Source of the DNA: Lottia gigantea
Lineage: Eukaryota; Mollusca; Gastropoda; Lottiidae
Length of the DNA: 64,000 nt
NCBI RefSeq assembly: GCF_000327385.1
Contig: NW_008706746.1
Location: forward strand, 9,182,628 to 9,246,627
Direction of reading: 5' to 3'
Below are positions 1-11,579 of this stretch, in pieces (the first letter of the stretch is position 1; every line of letters starts with the position of its first letter). A model generated the notes under the pieces. It was not told the DNA's origin. It did not search any database and saw only the letters and a program-made list of their open reading frames with translations. The translations under genes and the position numbers were made by a program.

Positions 1-1
1 C

Positions 2-2312
2 ATGGCATCTACATTACGACAGACGACGCTTTTAAAATTCGCTTTGGATACTGTGAATGGATTAACTTATCTTGCTGAAAAACAGGTAAACCTTCATTCC
101 ATAGACACCAGCGTCCTAAAGGTTTGTCTGGCTAAAGCGATTGTTGAATCGATTGGGCCGAAAAGTCGAGTAACTATTGTGTGGTGCAAAATGCAGGATG
201 TACGCGTTCGAAAACCAAACGGTGGGAAACGTAAGACGATGGGGCAAATTGATGAATTTATAAATTTTCACTGTATGCTGTGCCTTTTGCCATCAAGGCC
301 CCTAAAATAGGAAAAAAAGCGTAGAAAATTACAATGTTAGACCCCAATTCATTTTATTTCAGATCATACATAGAGATGTAGCAGCACGGAATGTTTTATT
401 AGCTGATCATCTGGTGGCCAAAATCTCAGATTTCGGTTTGTCTAAAAATGATGAAACGTACGTTAAAACATCAAGGGTAAGTGTTATTATTAAAGTCCGT
501 TTTAAGCCAACAGAAAACACGTTTCGGAAAATGGTCTACAATGAAAGTTCCGCTAGCTCTCTGAAATATATTCAGCTTTATGGAAAGTGCTGAGAATTAT
601 CGAGAAGAGACTAACTGTGAGATGCGATGTGTTGTATGTATGGTGCACAAGATAAGTTTCTTTCAAAAACGTTTCAGTCTTCCCTGAGACTATATCGGTT
701 CGTATACTGTTAAAAACTATACAACCAAAATGGGTTAATTATAACGATAAGATCTTGTTGTTTCAGACCAGGGTACCAGTAAGATGGATGGCGGTAGAAT
801 CATTGTTTAATAATACATATACAACGAAATCAGACGTGTAAGTAGTAGTATTTTGACCTCGTAACATAACTACTTATATGTATAGTCACATGTCGTAATT
901 TGAATCTGAGGTAATTGATATCTGAATGGAAATACCTGCCTCCAAGTAAAAAACCTATTATGGTATATAGATCCTCGTATTACGAACGATCACAGGTGTT
1001 CCTCAAGGGTTCTCATTCTCATCATCGCTTGCTAATTCCGTCACAGCAATCACAATCAGTAGGAATTTTAGGTTGTACATTACGGTTAAGCAATGTTACG
1101 AAAGCACAGGCATGTAGGCGTAACCTCTAGTGATAGAACAAGTTTGTGAAGTTAGTTTGAATAATAATATAGAATATTTGAAATGCATATCCATAATCTT
1201 CCGAATCTGAAATATATAAGAAGAATACTGGTTCCAACAGGATCATTGGAAACCATAATAAACAGTTTTCACTGGTGAAACTGAGAAATTTTAAGGTTTC
1301 GCTTTGGATAATTGCAAAGTCTTTCGAGTTTGAATGAGTTACAAACTATCTGTTTTGTTCCTTCAGGTGGAGTTTTGGTATATTACTGTGGGAAATTTTT
1401 ACACTGGGTGGAACACCATATGCCTGTATAGATACACAACAATTATTCAATTTTCTTAAAGATGGGTACAGATTAAAGAAACCTAGTTTATGTGATCAAG
1501 TTTTGTAAGTTCTTATTTTCTAGTATTCTTCGGTCCCATACCATAATTTCTACATGTAAAAGTAACTTGTACCCATGTACTACTGTTAGGTACAGATTAG
1601 ACATTGGTTGTCGTATAGAAGTTTCAAATGTGTAAATAGGTCATTATCTTATAATACACGTCTGATTGATAGAATATGCATCTCCTGTTGTTTTCGTTGT
1701 AGATACGCTATGATGTTACAATGTTGGAATGAGAGACCAGAAAGAAGACCGACATTTCCAGAAATTCACGGTCGATTACAGAGAATAATAGAAGATAGTC
1801 AGGTAGGCATAAGATGGACATTTGCGGCCGCTCATAAGACATCCATGGTACTATAAATAAATCAATTCTACCATTGATAGGGTCATAACTGTTAAAAACC
1901 CTTTCGTTACGTTACTTTGTTTTTCTTTGTTTACGTCGGAATGTCGAGTGTTATACCCGGCTTAGAACAGTTCTGTTAGAGTGACGTCTTTTACATGTCA
2001 ACTACAGTGGTGGAGCCAGGTATACGTCTGAGATTGCCCGAATTTCTTACCTAGTTATGAGATTTTTGCCCTAAAAACATGCACTCGGGCTGCGAAGGGG
2101 TCAAAGGAGGGGCAGAGGGGGAGCCGCCCCCCCTGCCCCTCCTTTGGCTCTGTCACTGGTCAGCTAAGTTCATTTGATCTGATTCTGATAACTAGGTCAG
2201 GTACGTATGTGTATTTTAAATGTTGCAGGTGTATATGAACATAAATGCAGAAGATGATTCACAATATGCTGAGATAGATGTGGGAAAAGACGTCGAGGAT
2301 AAAGAATGCTAA
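2..2312 (+). CDS. Receptor tyrosine kinase, 3' half of kinase domain and C-tail (5' end outside window)
   Basis: Six exons join in phase: 2-85, 363-476, 767-837, 1367-1504, 1703-1802 and 2229-2312 (TAA). They encode the kinase C-lobe in order: helix aE ([19 protein letters not shown]), the tyrosine-kinase catalytic loop HRDVAARN, the metal-binding DFG in KISDFGLSK, the activation/P+1 segment [31 protein letters not shown], and [12 protein letters not shown] near the end of the lobe. HRDxAARN and VRWMAxES mark a tyrosine rather than serine/threonine kinase, so it should phosphorylate tyrosine on itself and partners at the plasma membrane. The short tail holds two tyrosines, in VYMNI and QYAEIDV, probably docking sites. 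The GGTPY loop and the tail resemble Tie/VEGFR/FGFR-class receptors, and the tail is closest to Tie. The extracellular part lies to the left of the window, so the class assignment is an inference. Confidence 0.93.
2005..2158. mobile_element. hAT-type MITE in the last RTK intron
   Basis: A 154-bp element begins CAGTGGTGGAGCCAGG and ends CCTTTGGCTCTGTCACTG, which are imperfect terminal inverted repeats. It is flanked by an 8-bp target duplication with one mismatch (GTCAACTA at 1997-2004, GTCAGCTA at 2159-2166), as hAT transposons make. The interior holds a GC-rich hairpin at about 2103-2147 and a segment shared with the partial copy at 9483-9605. It has no coding capacity. Confidence 0.7.
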
Positions 2313-3250
2313 AGTATTAACTTGGGTTACAAAGTTTAAATTTGTGGGACCAAAATTTGAATAACCAAAGCTGCGTTAGAATTAGTGTTTATGCCGTATG
2401 TATGGATCATTTGCCAATATCTTTAAAGCTCGTGTGATATTCTGAAAATAATTCGTGAGTAATCCTGTATAAAATTTCAAGATAGTCACCAAGTTGATTC
2501 ACGGCGCTTTAAGGTCGCTACTGGTACATATTTCCGTCTCCATCTTCCTCTTTTGACATTTCATAATAGCTTTAATGAGTATCTTTTTTTAAAATGAAAC
2601 ATGAAAGAAGCGCGCTGTTTAGAATGATGAAATTGTCTCCCTTGAAACCTGAGAGATCTGGAGTTTTTATATTTTGTCGATTCACTGTGAATGAAGTAAA
2701 TATGAATCTAAATATAGTGTAATAATGTATATAATGTAAAGATATTGTAATATAATCTGTACAGTTTATAATAGAGACATTAAATTTATATAGATATCAT
2801 CTCCCGCCATGTTTAGTTATTTACATTACCATTCAAGATGGCTACGACAAGATGGCGGCAATATGATGAAGCCTGAACAAGCGCTCTTTTGTTACTATGT
2901 TTTCTTTCTTGAAAAATGAACAAGGCTAGTAGTCCAAATGCCATTTCACATAATGATTATCAGATTACAAGTCAAGGTAACAAGCACCCTCACATCTCTT
3001 ATTAAGACAATAAAAAAAAAACACCAACGTGAAAAAATTAAGGGTTTGACCTTATATACATTCACTAATCTTTTACCAAGAGTGTGAAATACATTGATAT
3101 ATATGGCTCTGCCGATGTATAAGAACTCAGAAATAGGTGGGTTTGATTTAATACAAGACACGAGTAAATGAAATAATGAAATTGATATAGTAAGAAAACA
3201 GATATATAAATATAGTTCAAAACTAGTATTTAGTTTAACCATCGGGTAAT
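2313..3250. other. Intergenic, RTK 3' side to integrin-like 3' end
   Basis: This is AT-rich sequence between two convergent genes. It should contain both 3' UTRs. I see no coding exon in it. A hydrophobic minus-strand frame at 2946-3278 is discussed under rejected items. Confidence 0.5.
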
Positions 3251-6200
3251 TCATTGGCGTGCACAATCTGAAATACAAATAGAAAAACTATTTAATTATA
3301 AAGTGAGTCATTAGTGAAAACGGCAATCGTTTGCTCGTCCCATGCATCTAAAAGGTTATCAGTTTTGTCTTATAGTGGTTAAATCTATACAGTTCCGGAA
3401 AAAATTAATAGCTTCACAGAACTATTTTCTTCCTGCTATTTACTATTTGAACTATCAGACTACTGTGCTTAGCGTGCGCTCGGCAGCGTAGATACAGCTT
3501 TACGGACACTGTCGAGAATTGTCACAAGAACAGTGGCTCAACTACCATTGAAACTGGTTGAACCAAGCTCACGGGCCCCTACTCATAAGGGTACCCCCAC
3601 CCCAGAACAAAATACAGGAGAGCATACGTTAATAAATCTCAGGGAGGGGCCCTAATCCACTGAATTCCATGGGCCCCTACTCTTCCAGTAGAGCCACTTC
3701 AAAAGAAGACCTATAACACAAAGTGAATAGCATACTTTTTTGTCTTGAAGCTTCTACCACTAGCTCGCCATCTTCATCAAACATGTACATAAAACTAACG
3801 GAACAATTGTCATCGTCCCGAAACATACACAATCTTGACGATTCTTAAAATAAAAAAATCTACTTATAGCCTTCAAATTAATGTAGTTTTAAAAATTCTT
3901 TGTACAGCTTTTCCAGTGATGGATTTAAATCAGAAGCGTGACCATACAACATGGATCTTGCTATTGAAATTTTTGTCGGTCTTCAATGTTCTTACATTTC
4001 AATCTCTTTTTGCTGATAATTTTTCCTTTACATTGTACAGCAATATGACAGTATCTTTGGGTTTCGCTATCCAACAATATTTCATAGTTAACGGGTCCCC
4101 ATTACACGCTTTGACTAGTTAGAAATAACATCATAAGGAGGAGACTATGGTAGAAAACCTGTTAGAATACAGTGGAAACAATAAACGAATTGCTATGAGA
4201 GTGATTATCGTTTAGGGTTTCAATACCTTGTGCCCGTATTACTGTATTAAATTTCCCGAGACCAAGTTACCGTGCACTGGCTCACCACGTTGCCCAGTAA
4301 AATGTGATCGTTAAAAAAACAATTGCTTTGGGACACGCATTATTAGTGTAATTCAGACAATCTTGAAATAAACGTTAAAACAAGAACCATACCTCTACGT
4401 TCAAGTGAATCAACTGGCATGATACCATACTGTCTACATTGATAATAACAATCTTCTCGGGTTAGCTCCCCTGTTTGAAATATTGTACACTGTATACAGG
4501 GCCATAATATACTGCATTGTCCAATACATGTCTGAAAATAATTTCAATTTCATACTTGGATGATTACTGATTTGTTGTATTGCCCTCCTGTAGTTGGTCT
4601 GATGGTAGATACACGCTTGCTCATTTGGGGCTTCCATAACATCCATCCATCCCATCAAGGTATATGTAAAATTCAATTGCATTTTAACAAAAGCATCTTC
4701 ACAGCATTACAATTGAGAAGATAATAGCAGCGTACCAAATAATACACGGTTGTTATTTTCATTTAGGCTCACTACAAAGTATTACAGAAAATCTCCACTA
4801 TTTTTCCGGGTCAATCTTTGTCAAAAAGACAGCCATTTATCTGTTCTAGTACTTTGGACTGTATAATGTATGAAAACTACTTACGGGACACTGATCACAA
4901 GTTCTACCACGATACGTTCCTCTACATTGACATGTGTTACCAATACAATTTCCATGACCGTTACATATTATCTGGTAATTGAAAATGTATAGATCACGAT
5001 TCGTTGATTAGGCTACAGATTGTTCTTCAGGTCATTCTCTTAACAACCAAGCCTTTGAAATAAGTCATAAAATTGTAACTAGTATAAGCAATATTATAAG
5101 GGATATATAGGTCAAAGTACGTGCAAACGAATACTAAACGAATCAATATAACTTGATCTAAAAAGAGATATGTGACTTCTAGTGATTCTTACCCCATTTG
5201 GAGCAATACAACCATCTGTTGACATTGGAAGTTCACAGGCTGTACCAGTATATTCTGGTTTACACGTGCATTCTCCACAGTTACAAATTCCATGGTCACT
5301 TCCACCACATATCGAATTATTAAACCAATTACAGTTTTCATTATTACATTCACAGTGTTGGCCTTCAAAACCCTGCATGGCAAAACACATTTCGTTTCAT
5401 TCCAGGGGAGGGGGTGGGGAGGGCTGCGAAATATGAAACTAGCATATCCTAAATCTACTGACAGACACATCACACCATTTTTCTATGACAATCGTACTAT
5501 CGAGATCTGTCCAAAAAAGCATCAAAGTCTAGAAAACGATACTTGGGTTAGGGGAGTGATTGGAAACTCTTAAGATATGTTTTGAGAAAAGTTTACTTAC
5601 TGCCTGGCATTCACACATACCACAAACACAATTCCCTCTACCGCTACATACAGTACTATCTGGTCTGAAATATACGTGCAATTTCTTATATGAGGTGCTG
5701 GATTGAAACCTAATTAACAGGAAGCGTCCTAGAAATTTAATCTATTCAAGAGTTATCCTCACTGAAATAAACTCACTGTAAATAACCCTCAGAGCGTAGA
5801 ATACTCGCCAGGACACTCGATAGTGAAATGTCATAAGATATTAATTATGACTCAATAATGTTATGTGCCGAAAAATGGTTGACGCTCTCCGGTCCATTCC
5901 GGCACTTTCCGTTAAGCAGAATCTACAGAGAATCAGCAGAACATTCAGGTTGAACCATTTGTTTCAGATGCCTGTACTTATATCTGTCAGGTAATTAAAG
6001 TATACAAACCTTGCTCTGCACGTATCTCTTTCATACCCCATACATTCACATTGCTGACCGAAATATCCATCAGAACACTCACATGTTCCACAAGATAAAT
6101 GGCCATTTCCACGACACACTGCACTATTCCTTTCCTACAAATAGTCACAGATACATCGTTAAACAAGCATCGTGGACAGCATCATGGAAGTGCTATCATA

Positions 6201-9200
6201 GACATGTGGAGCCTCTGAGTTGTCAATGTCATAATCAAGAAAAGAAACTTTCAATCACCATCACAGTGATTAAAATTAGACCAATCTTTCGTTCCGTTTT
6301 TATTACGGAAAGAACGGAAAGTGGGTCAAATTTTAATTAGACGGATGATATTCCACATTGAGGAGGGTATTCCACATATAAGGTGGGTTTTAAATCCCAA
6401 CGACTCAACCGAACCACTCAAACCGGAAATGCAACTAAAAAAGTGACTCGTTACCTTATTTTGTTCACAGCTACAAGGACATGATGAGCGAATTTCGATG
6501 TTGAGTTTATCTTGGGTATATCCTGGTATTGATACTGTTATTCTGAAACATGTTTAGCATTATTAACCAAGCCGGTACGTAGCTCAAACGAAAATACAAA
6601 CAAATATATCATTAGCATTATTAATAATAACTAAGTCGGTACGTAGCTCAAACGAAAATCAAGGGACAAACAAATATATCAACTTGTCCATTCTTTTGAC
6701 GGTGTTTTCCAGTAGGTGTGGTATTAATATAAAATGTGGATATGTCGAAAGGCTTATTTACAGTCTTTCTTGATGAGCCAAAGTTATTGTATCAATATTT
6801 CATCCCAAAGTTCATTTTTGCGAGAAAAGCTTTCCAACTTATACCTTCATACAATGAATATAATTTATTTTCTTGACTGGTATTTACCTTCCATTCCCAT
6901 CATTACAATCTAACACTCGTATCTTCAGCGTAAATGTCAACTGAAATTATAAATTAAAAGGATACACAATCAGTTTACTTCTTCATGAGACTACGTATAT
7001 ACAATATACCACATCGTTTGGTGTCAATGGACTAACTACAGTTCAGTTTATAAGTCAAACTTACAGTTTGTCCTCGTCTGGTCCTAGAACATCTCCCTCG
7101 TCCACTGTCTCTCCAACGAAATCTGAAAACATACAAAATGACCATAAGGGACACCTGCGTTGAGAATGAAACAACCTGCAGTCTAACGTCTGATATAATG
7201 CCTTTATACATGGAAATCACATTGCAACAATCTTAAAACAGAGGGATTCATTATTTTCTACTCCAGAACAGAAACAAATATGACACCATCTGATGTAATA
7301 AGTTGACAATTTCATCTTAGAACAGAAGGGCGACTATAATGGTACAAAAACAAAATGTGGAACCGCATGAAATTTCTGACCTACCTACAAGTTGAAGTCA
7401 TTGTTATGCTGTATTTTCGTCTGGGAAAGGAAATTTTAGTAGCTAACCATCTCTGTAATAATGATGAGGAATAAACTAAGTGTTTCTATTTTTTTAAATG
7501 TTAAATTGACTTTTTCCAATTGGGCTCTTGATAGATGTAACCTGTGCCGTTAACCATTGTCTCTGGTGACTTTTCTCATCTATAAATCTTAACAAATCTA
7601 AAACGCATTTCTTAATCAATTGTCGTGAAAATGGAATTATTACAGAAGTGTGTAAATTCCCGAAGGTGCACTGGTTAGCTTATATCTGATTCATAGTGCA
7701 ATCTATATCTTGTTTTGAATTATAAAATATTTATTGAAGTACATTTTGAAATATATTTCTAACGTACCTTAGCTGCTGTGGCTTCAAACTGGACTTCAGT
7801 CTCTGAAATACAAACATATAATATTGAATATATGTTAATAGTTTTCGGAAGTTCTACTAGAAATCTACGAAAATCGCAAAAATATCTCATACTAGGTATT
7901 TCTTTTCCCGTTTTTCTACATATGGCAGTGTCTCAGAAAGACGAATCGTGTGTTCAACATTCAAACGCGGGTAATTCTGGTCACACTTGGTTTTGAAGGC
8001 TTGAATTTCGACGGTGAGCTGTGAACTGATGGACCTAGCTAAACAATACCCCTTTCTGAGACTTAACTTTGATTGGTCAAAAATAAACAGCTGAACTGTC
8101 CCCTTAATTGAAAGCCTTCATAGATATTGTACAGAATATATGTAGAGTTTGGATATTGCTTTTAATCTACTCCACAAGCTTGGTTATTGGTGAAATAAGA
8201 CCATTTTCATGCCAATATCACTTTCTTGATCACTTATTCCATTGGATATAAAAAAAACTATATCTGGATTGCTTTGACTGAGGGCAAGTGTTATGTTCAC
8301 GTCCATACTGCATGAAACGTGCAAAGTGAGCTTCCAAAAGCAACTTACTCTGTTTTTGATCTGGAAGCAAAACTCAACTTGGCAAGAAAATAAAGAATAT
8401 CAGTTTACCTTTTCCTGACGCCTTCTTGATATTCAGCGAAATTTGTTGAGGTGCGATTCGTTTTGAATGCATAGTAGACAAAGGCTCATTCTGCAAATTT
8501 AAAGTCAAGTTGTAATATTTAAAGGTGTCCTTATACTATAGCGATTACCAGTTGCAAATAATGATAGTAGTCATAAGTTCCAAACGCAACTCACAACTCA
8601 GTTGCATGAGAATTGCGTTGCAAACTAATGACCGATATGTTCGACTCAATAATATTCCCAAAACAGCACATCACAATGCTCTGGATACCCATTTGCTGCC
8701 CGAGGTCTTTTTACTTACCCGTAATAATCTATAATCCATATCCATCTTCTCTTGGTTATAACATCTGTTTTCGTCGAGATACGCCAACCTCGCACATCTT
8801 GGACCTACAAAATTCTGTATGAAAAACACCATTTTTAAATTGACTCTTTAAAGACGTACAACCGCTGGTGCTATTTAATATAGAACTGCAAATTATTTGG
8901 GGAAACAACTACAAATTGGGTCAAGATATGTTGAAACAACTACAGAAGATTTGGGGTTACGATTGGGTAAAACATTGCGAACAATTTGGATCATGATTAG
9001 GTGAAAAACTACAGGAAACGATTTGGTGAGACAGAAATTTGGATCAAGATCAGTGAATCAGCTTCAGACAATGGTAAGGGGAGCAAGGTAGCAAGGGAGC
9101 AAGGGAGCATGGGGACAACAGTGTAAGATTTCAGATTACATGATTTACCTGATCTGCACACCACCCACAATCTTCGCCATCATCTATTTCATTAATACAA

Positions 9201-10268
9201 CTACTGCAGGATCTTGCACTGGGATTACATATACCTTCTGTAGACAGAATCAAAAATGGACATTTTGTGAACCGCCATGTTTTATTTTTCATGTCAATAT
9301 ATTAATTAGTAAGTTCATGATTTTGAAATTAGTTAAAAGTGAAGAATTATTGCAAACAAATTAGTTTCTGTCATTAAATAACGCCTCTAGATGAGTCTGG
9401 TGTCTTCCAACATCGCCCCTTTCTATTTCACCCGTTTCCAATTGGCCCCTTCCTAATTTGCCCCTTTGCAAGTTCGCCCAAACAGTTGCGAAGCCAAAGG
9501 GAAGCATAGGGGTCAGTCGCCTCCTCTCCTCGCTGCCCCGAAAGCAAGTTTTTCGGGCAAAAATCTCATAACAAGGTTAGAAATTCGGGCAATCTGAGAC
9601 ATTTGCCCCTTCCCATTTCGAGGATGCTGTTATGACTTATATCTATTGTGATCTACACAGTTTTGCCAAAAGCACAAAAGCATGTATTTCTCACGATTTT
9701 GGTCTTTGATTTTTTTTTGTCGATATTAATTCAGTACTGAATTTGCACGTTGGAAATAAATCTAGTTCTATTATTGATGTAGTTAACTGTATGCTTACCT
9801 GACTGATGAATAGTAAATACGAAAAACAGAATAATCAATATGAAATGTAGACTAGGAACCTAGAAAATAATACAGTGCTGCCTTAGGCATTATTCATACT
9901 TATATGAAAAAATAATGGAAAAGAATTCCGAAACAACATTTGTTTGAATTTACTCTACAAGCTGGTCTGTAGTGTTGAAATAAGACCATTTCCATGCCAA
10001 AATAACCTTCTGATCACTTATTTCATTGGATTTAAAACCAGAAACGTGTCGCCTAGTTCCATTCTGAATGTTTTAAAGATGGGTTTTTTAGTGTCAAATT
10101 AAGCAAACTTTGGACAAACAATAAAAGACTTTATGACCTTTTTTGATCGGTCATCATATATGAAAATAAGGGAACCCATCTATGATCTCAGGCCTAGCAT
10201 CTTTGTCATTTCCTTCTCCTTAAAATTATATTACCTTAACATCTTACCTGAATAAGTTTTATCTCCAT
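3251..10268 (-). CDS. Integrin beta-like protein lacking the betaI domain, apparently secreted
   Basis: Seventeen exons chain on the minus strand with every GT-AG site and phase agreeing: 10248-10268 (ATG), 9799-9859, 9149-9237, 8719-8814, 8409-8490, 7768-7802, 7389-7420, 7065-7122, 6888-6940, 6455-6542, 6010-6134, 5601-5664, 5193-5372, 4885-4971, 4393-4531, 3736-3843 and 3251-3267 (TGA). The product is about 444 aa. Residues 1-27 are a signal peptide ([15 protein letters not shown]). Residues 28-95 are a seven-cysteine PSI domain (CGWC). Next come the first hybrid strands ([13 protein letters not shown], compare IQPQQLVLRLR of vertebrate beta1) and the second hybrid half ([23 protein letters not shown]). 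Four I-EGF modules start at CPCSCE near residue 198, and a beta-tail ([22 protein letters not shown]) completes the protein. The ligand-binding betaI domain, normally about 240 residues inserted between the hybrid halves, is absent, with MIDAS DxSxS and ADMIDAS. The last exon adds the final beta-tail cysteine and then stops, so no transmembrane helix or NPxY tail is predicted. Adhesion by the classical route seems impossible; the role is unknown. Start and domain order are well supported, the C-terminus less so. Confidence 0.88.
3562..3700. repeat. Dispersed repeat, copy 1 (inverted partner at 13800-13890)
   Basis: This intronic stretch shares ordered blocks with the reverse complement of 13800-13890. 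The common core includes ACAGGAGAGCATA, then GGGAG, then CCATGGG and CCCACTC-like blocks. Family unknown and non-coding. Confidence 0.5.
6555..6682. repeat. Local tandem duplication, about 60-65 bp
   Basis: Two near-copies sit side by side in an integrin-like intron. Both contain GGTACGTAGCTCAAACGAAA followed by ACAAACAAATATATCA. The second copy differs by small insertions. No coding content. Confidence 0.6.
7835..8050. repeat. Dispersed repeat, copy 1 (inverted partner at 13228-13470)
   Basis: Lies in the intron where the betaI exons would be expected. Shared blocks with the reverse complement of 13228-13470 include TTTCGACGGTGAGCT, AGACGA.TCGT and CTAGAAAT.TACGAAAATCGC. The similarity continues over about 200 bp, so this is an old transposon-derived family of unknown class. 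Confidence 0.6.
8155..8256. repeat. Dispersed repeat, direct copies at 8155-8256 and 9943-10043
   Basis: The two intronic copies share GAAATAAGACCATTT, then ATGCCAA, then TGATCACTTATT and CATTGGAT in the same order and orientation, about 1.8 kb apart. Family unknown. Confidence 0.6.
8880..9120. repeat. Degenerate short tandem repeats
   Basis: A loose run of AACTACA...ATTTGG...GGTGAAA units is followed at about 9078-9118 by GGGAGCAAGGTAGCAAGG-type simple repeat. It sits in an intron of the integrin-like gene and is non-coding. Confidence 0.45.
9483..9605 (-). mobile_element. Partial hAT-type MITE copy, related to 2005-2158
   Basis: Read on the minus strand it shares CTCAGATTGCCCGAATTTCT and GTTATGAGATTTTTGCCC with the element at 2005-2158, and ends with a CAGTTGCGAAGCCAAAGG terminus on the plus strand. 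The other end is not clear. It lies in an intron of the integrin-like gene. Confidence 0.55.
10070..10190 (-). repeat. Dispersed repeat, copy 1 (partner 58611-58830)
   Basis: Its reverse complement matches 58611-58830 in blocks: AGATGGGTTCCCTTATTTT at one end and GACC.ATCAA..AA, AAAGTCTTTT.TTGTTT at the other. The far copy carries about 100 bp more in the middle. The AGATGGGTT ends look like terminal inverted repeats, suggesting a non-autonomous DNA element. Confidence 0.5.
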
Positions 10269-10529
10269 TTTGACGTGTTACGACCTCGTCATCACAGTGA
10301 TTCGTTAAATCCCAAACTAAACTTTAAATTCAAAACACGGCTCAAAGGTCATTTGAAGGTCAGAGAGATATTAGGTGCCCCAAATTATCATCATTATATC
10401 ATTATAATAAATATCAACATAAATTGCATAATAATTAGTGTCACAGGGCTTTGAAAGAACTTCTCAAGGTCAAAAACTAGCGGAATATTCTTCATCAAAC
10501 TGAAATTTTACGCTTTATGTTTCGGACCC

Positions 10530-10690
10530 GCGTTGGGTAAGACGCTCGATCTCTGCCATCAATCATTTCGCATGTTCCAACCCGGTCTCATCGATACAGG
10601 TCAGATGACGTAATAAAGAAGCGTCAAGTCTGCAGAGTAGTAGGACGTAAAACTCCATTTCATATCATTTTATTTCATTTAGGCTACGCC
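10530..10690 (+). mobile_element. Probable tRNA-derived SINE
   Basis: A Pol III A-box-like stretch (TGGGTAAGACGCTCG) is followed about 45 bp later by a B-box-like GTTCCAACCCGG. Then comes a body ending in GTAGGACGTAAAACTCC and an ATTTCAT-rich 3' end. This layout is typical of tRNA-headed SINEs of lophotrochozoans. The boundaries are approximate and no target duplication is clear. Confidence 0.5.
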
Positions 10691-11579
10691 CTACGCTTCA
10701 TCAGTATACATTAGTATTGGACTTTGCGAAAAGTATTTAACCGGGAAATTTCTGCAATGTCTTTCAAATTTGACCCATTATTAGATCTCACTAAGTGGTT
10801 TCCACGTATTATCTAGCCTCTGTGAAAATGCCTACAAAACTAGTTTTTGTCTCTCCATAGGAACTTTTTTAGCTTTGTTGTCTGATGCCACATGATCTTT
10901 AACAAATTCACACTACGGACTTATTGATTGTGTTTGTGTTCTATTTTTATCGTTGTATTCAAGGTACAGAACCGCCATTTTCGGGGGTTTTCGGGGACAT
11001 GGTTGCAAAAAACATAAACGGCAAAAAGGAAAATAAGGAGGTCAAGCTGATAACTTGATAGAGGAAGAAGGTCTTATTTATTGCATTTCACTAAAATTAG
11101 AAAGAATATTCTACTCTTTCAAAATGTATGAAATGCAGGACCTGTATCTTGAGAATTTGAACCATCTTTTCGAATACAACACATTTAACAAAGTGTAGAT
11201 GTAAGGACTGTCTGTAATGCACCGATGATGAAACTTGACACAGAAATAATTTTAAATCTCCTCAGTCTCGTGGTTTTATTGACATAAATGTTTTAACTCT
11301 CGAATTCCACGCCTCGGATTAACATCTTAAATCAACTGCAGTATCGAGTGAAATTTAAACTTTTTAACCCAACAATTTCGATCATTAAAATAAAGCCTGT
11401 TGTTGATTTCAATTCTCGAGTCTGTCGTAAAAACTCCTATTTGGCCCTTGATAAATTATCATTTCGTTAAAAGTTCAAAAGTGACAAGGTATTAAGCATT
11501 TACATCCTAGTTTATTTTCATCCATTGACACTCTTCGATTCCTCTCGTCATTCGATAGCTTGGTGCAATGTTTTAAACA

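Noticed and set aside
2946-3278. Minus-strand frame with a hydrophobic stretch that might be an integrin transmembrane exon
   Set aside because: It is in the wrong phase for the best beta-tail donor, has no NPxY or conserved juxtamembrane residues, and would need a poor donor. Kept only as an alternative.
4020-4110. Possible beta-tail exon ([12 protein letters not shown] on the minus strand)
   Set aside because: Has a tempting two-cysteine spacing, but leads to a stop before a usable donor. The exon at 3736-3843 fits the family far better and joins in phase.
4393-4531. Idea that the whole integrin-like gene is a pseudogene because of the missing betaI domain
   Set aside because: All splice sites and phases agree over 17 exons and the cysteine pattern is intact, which is not expected for decayed sequence.
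7032-7220. Longer minus-strand frame around the hybrid-domain exon
   Set aside because: Extends through both splice sites; only 7065-7122 is exon.
10540-10610. A genuine tRNA gene
   Set aside because: A- and B-box-like motifs are present, but there is no cloverleaf I can fold; a tRNA-derived SINE head is more likely.
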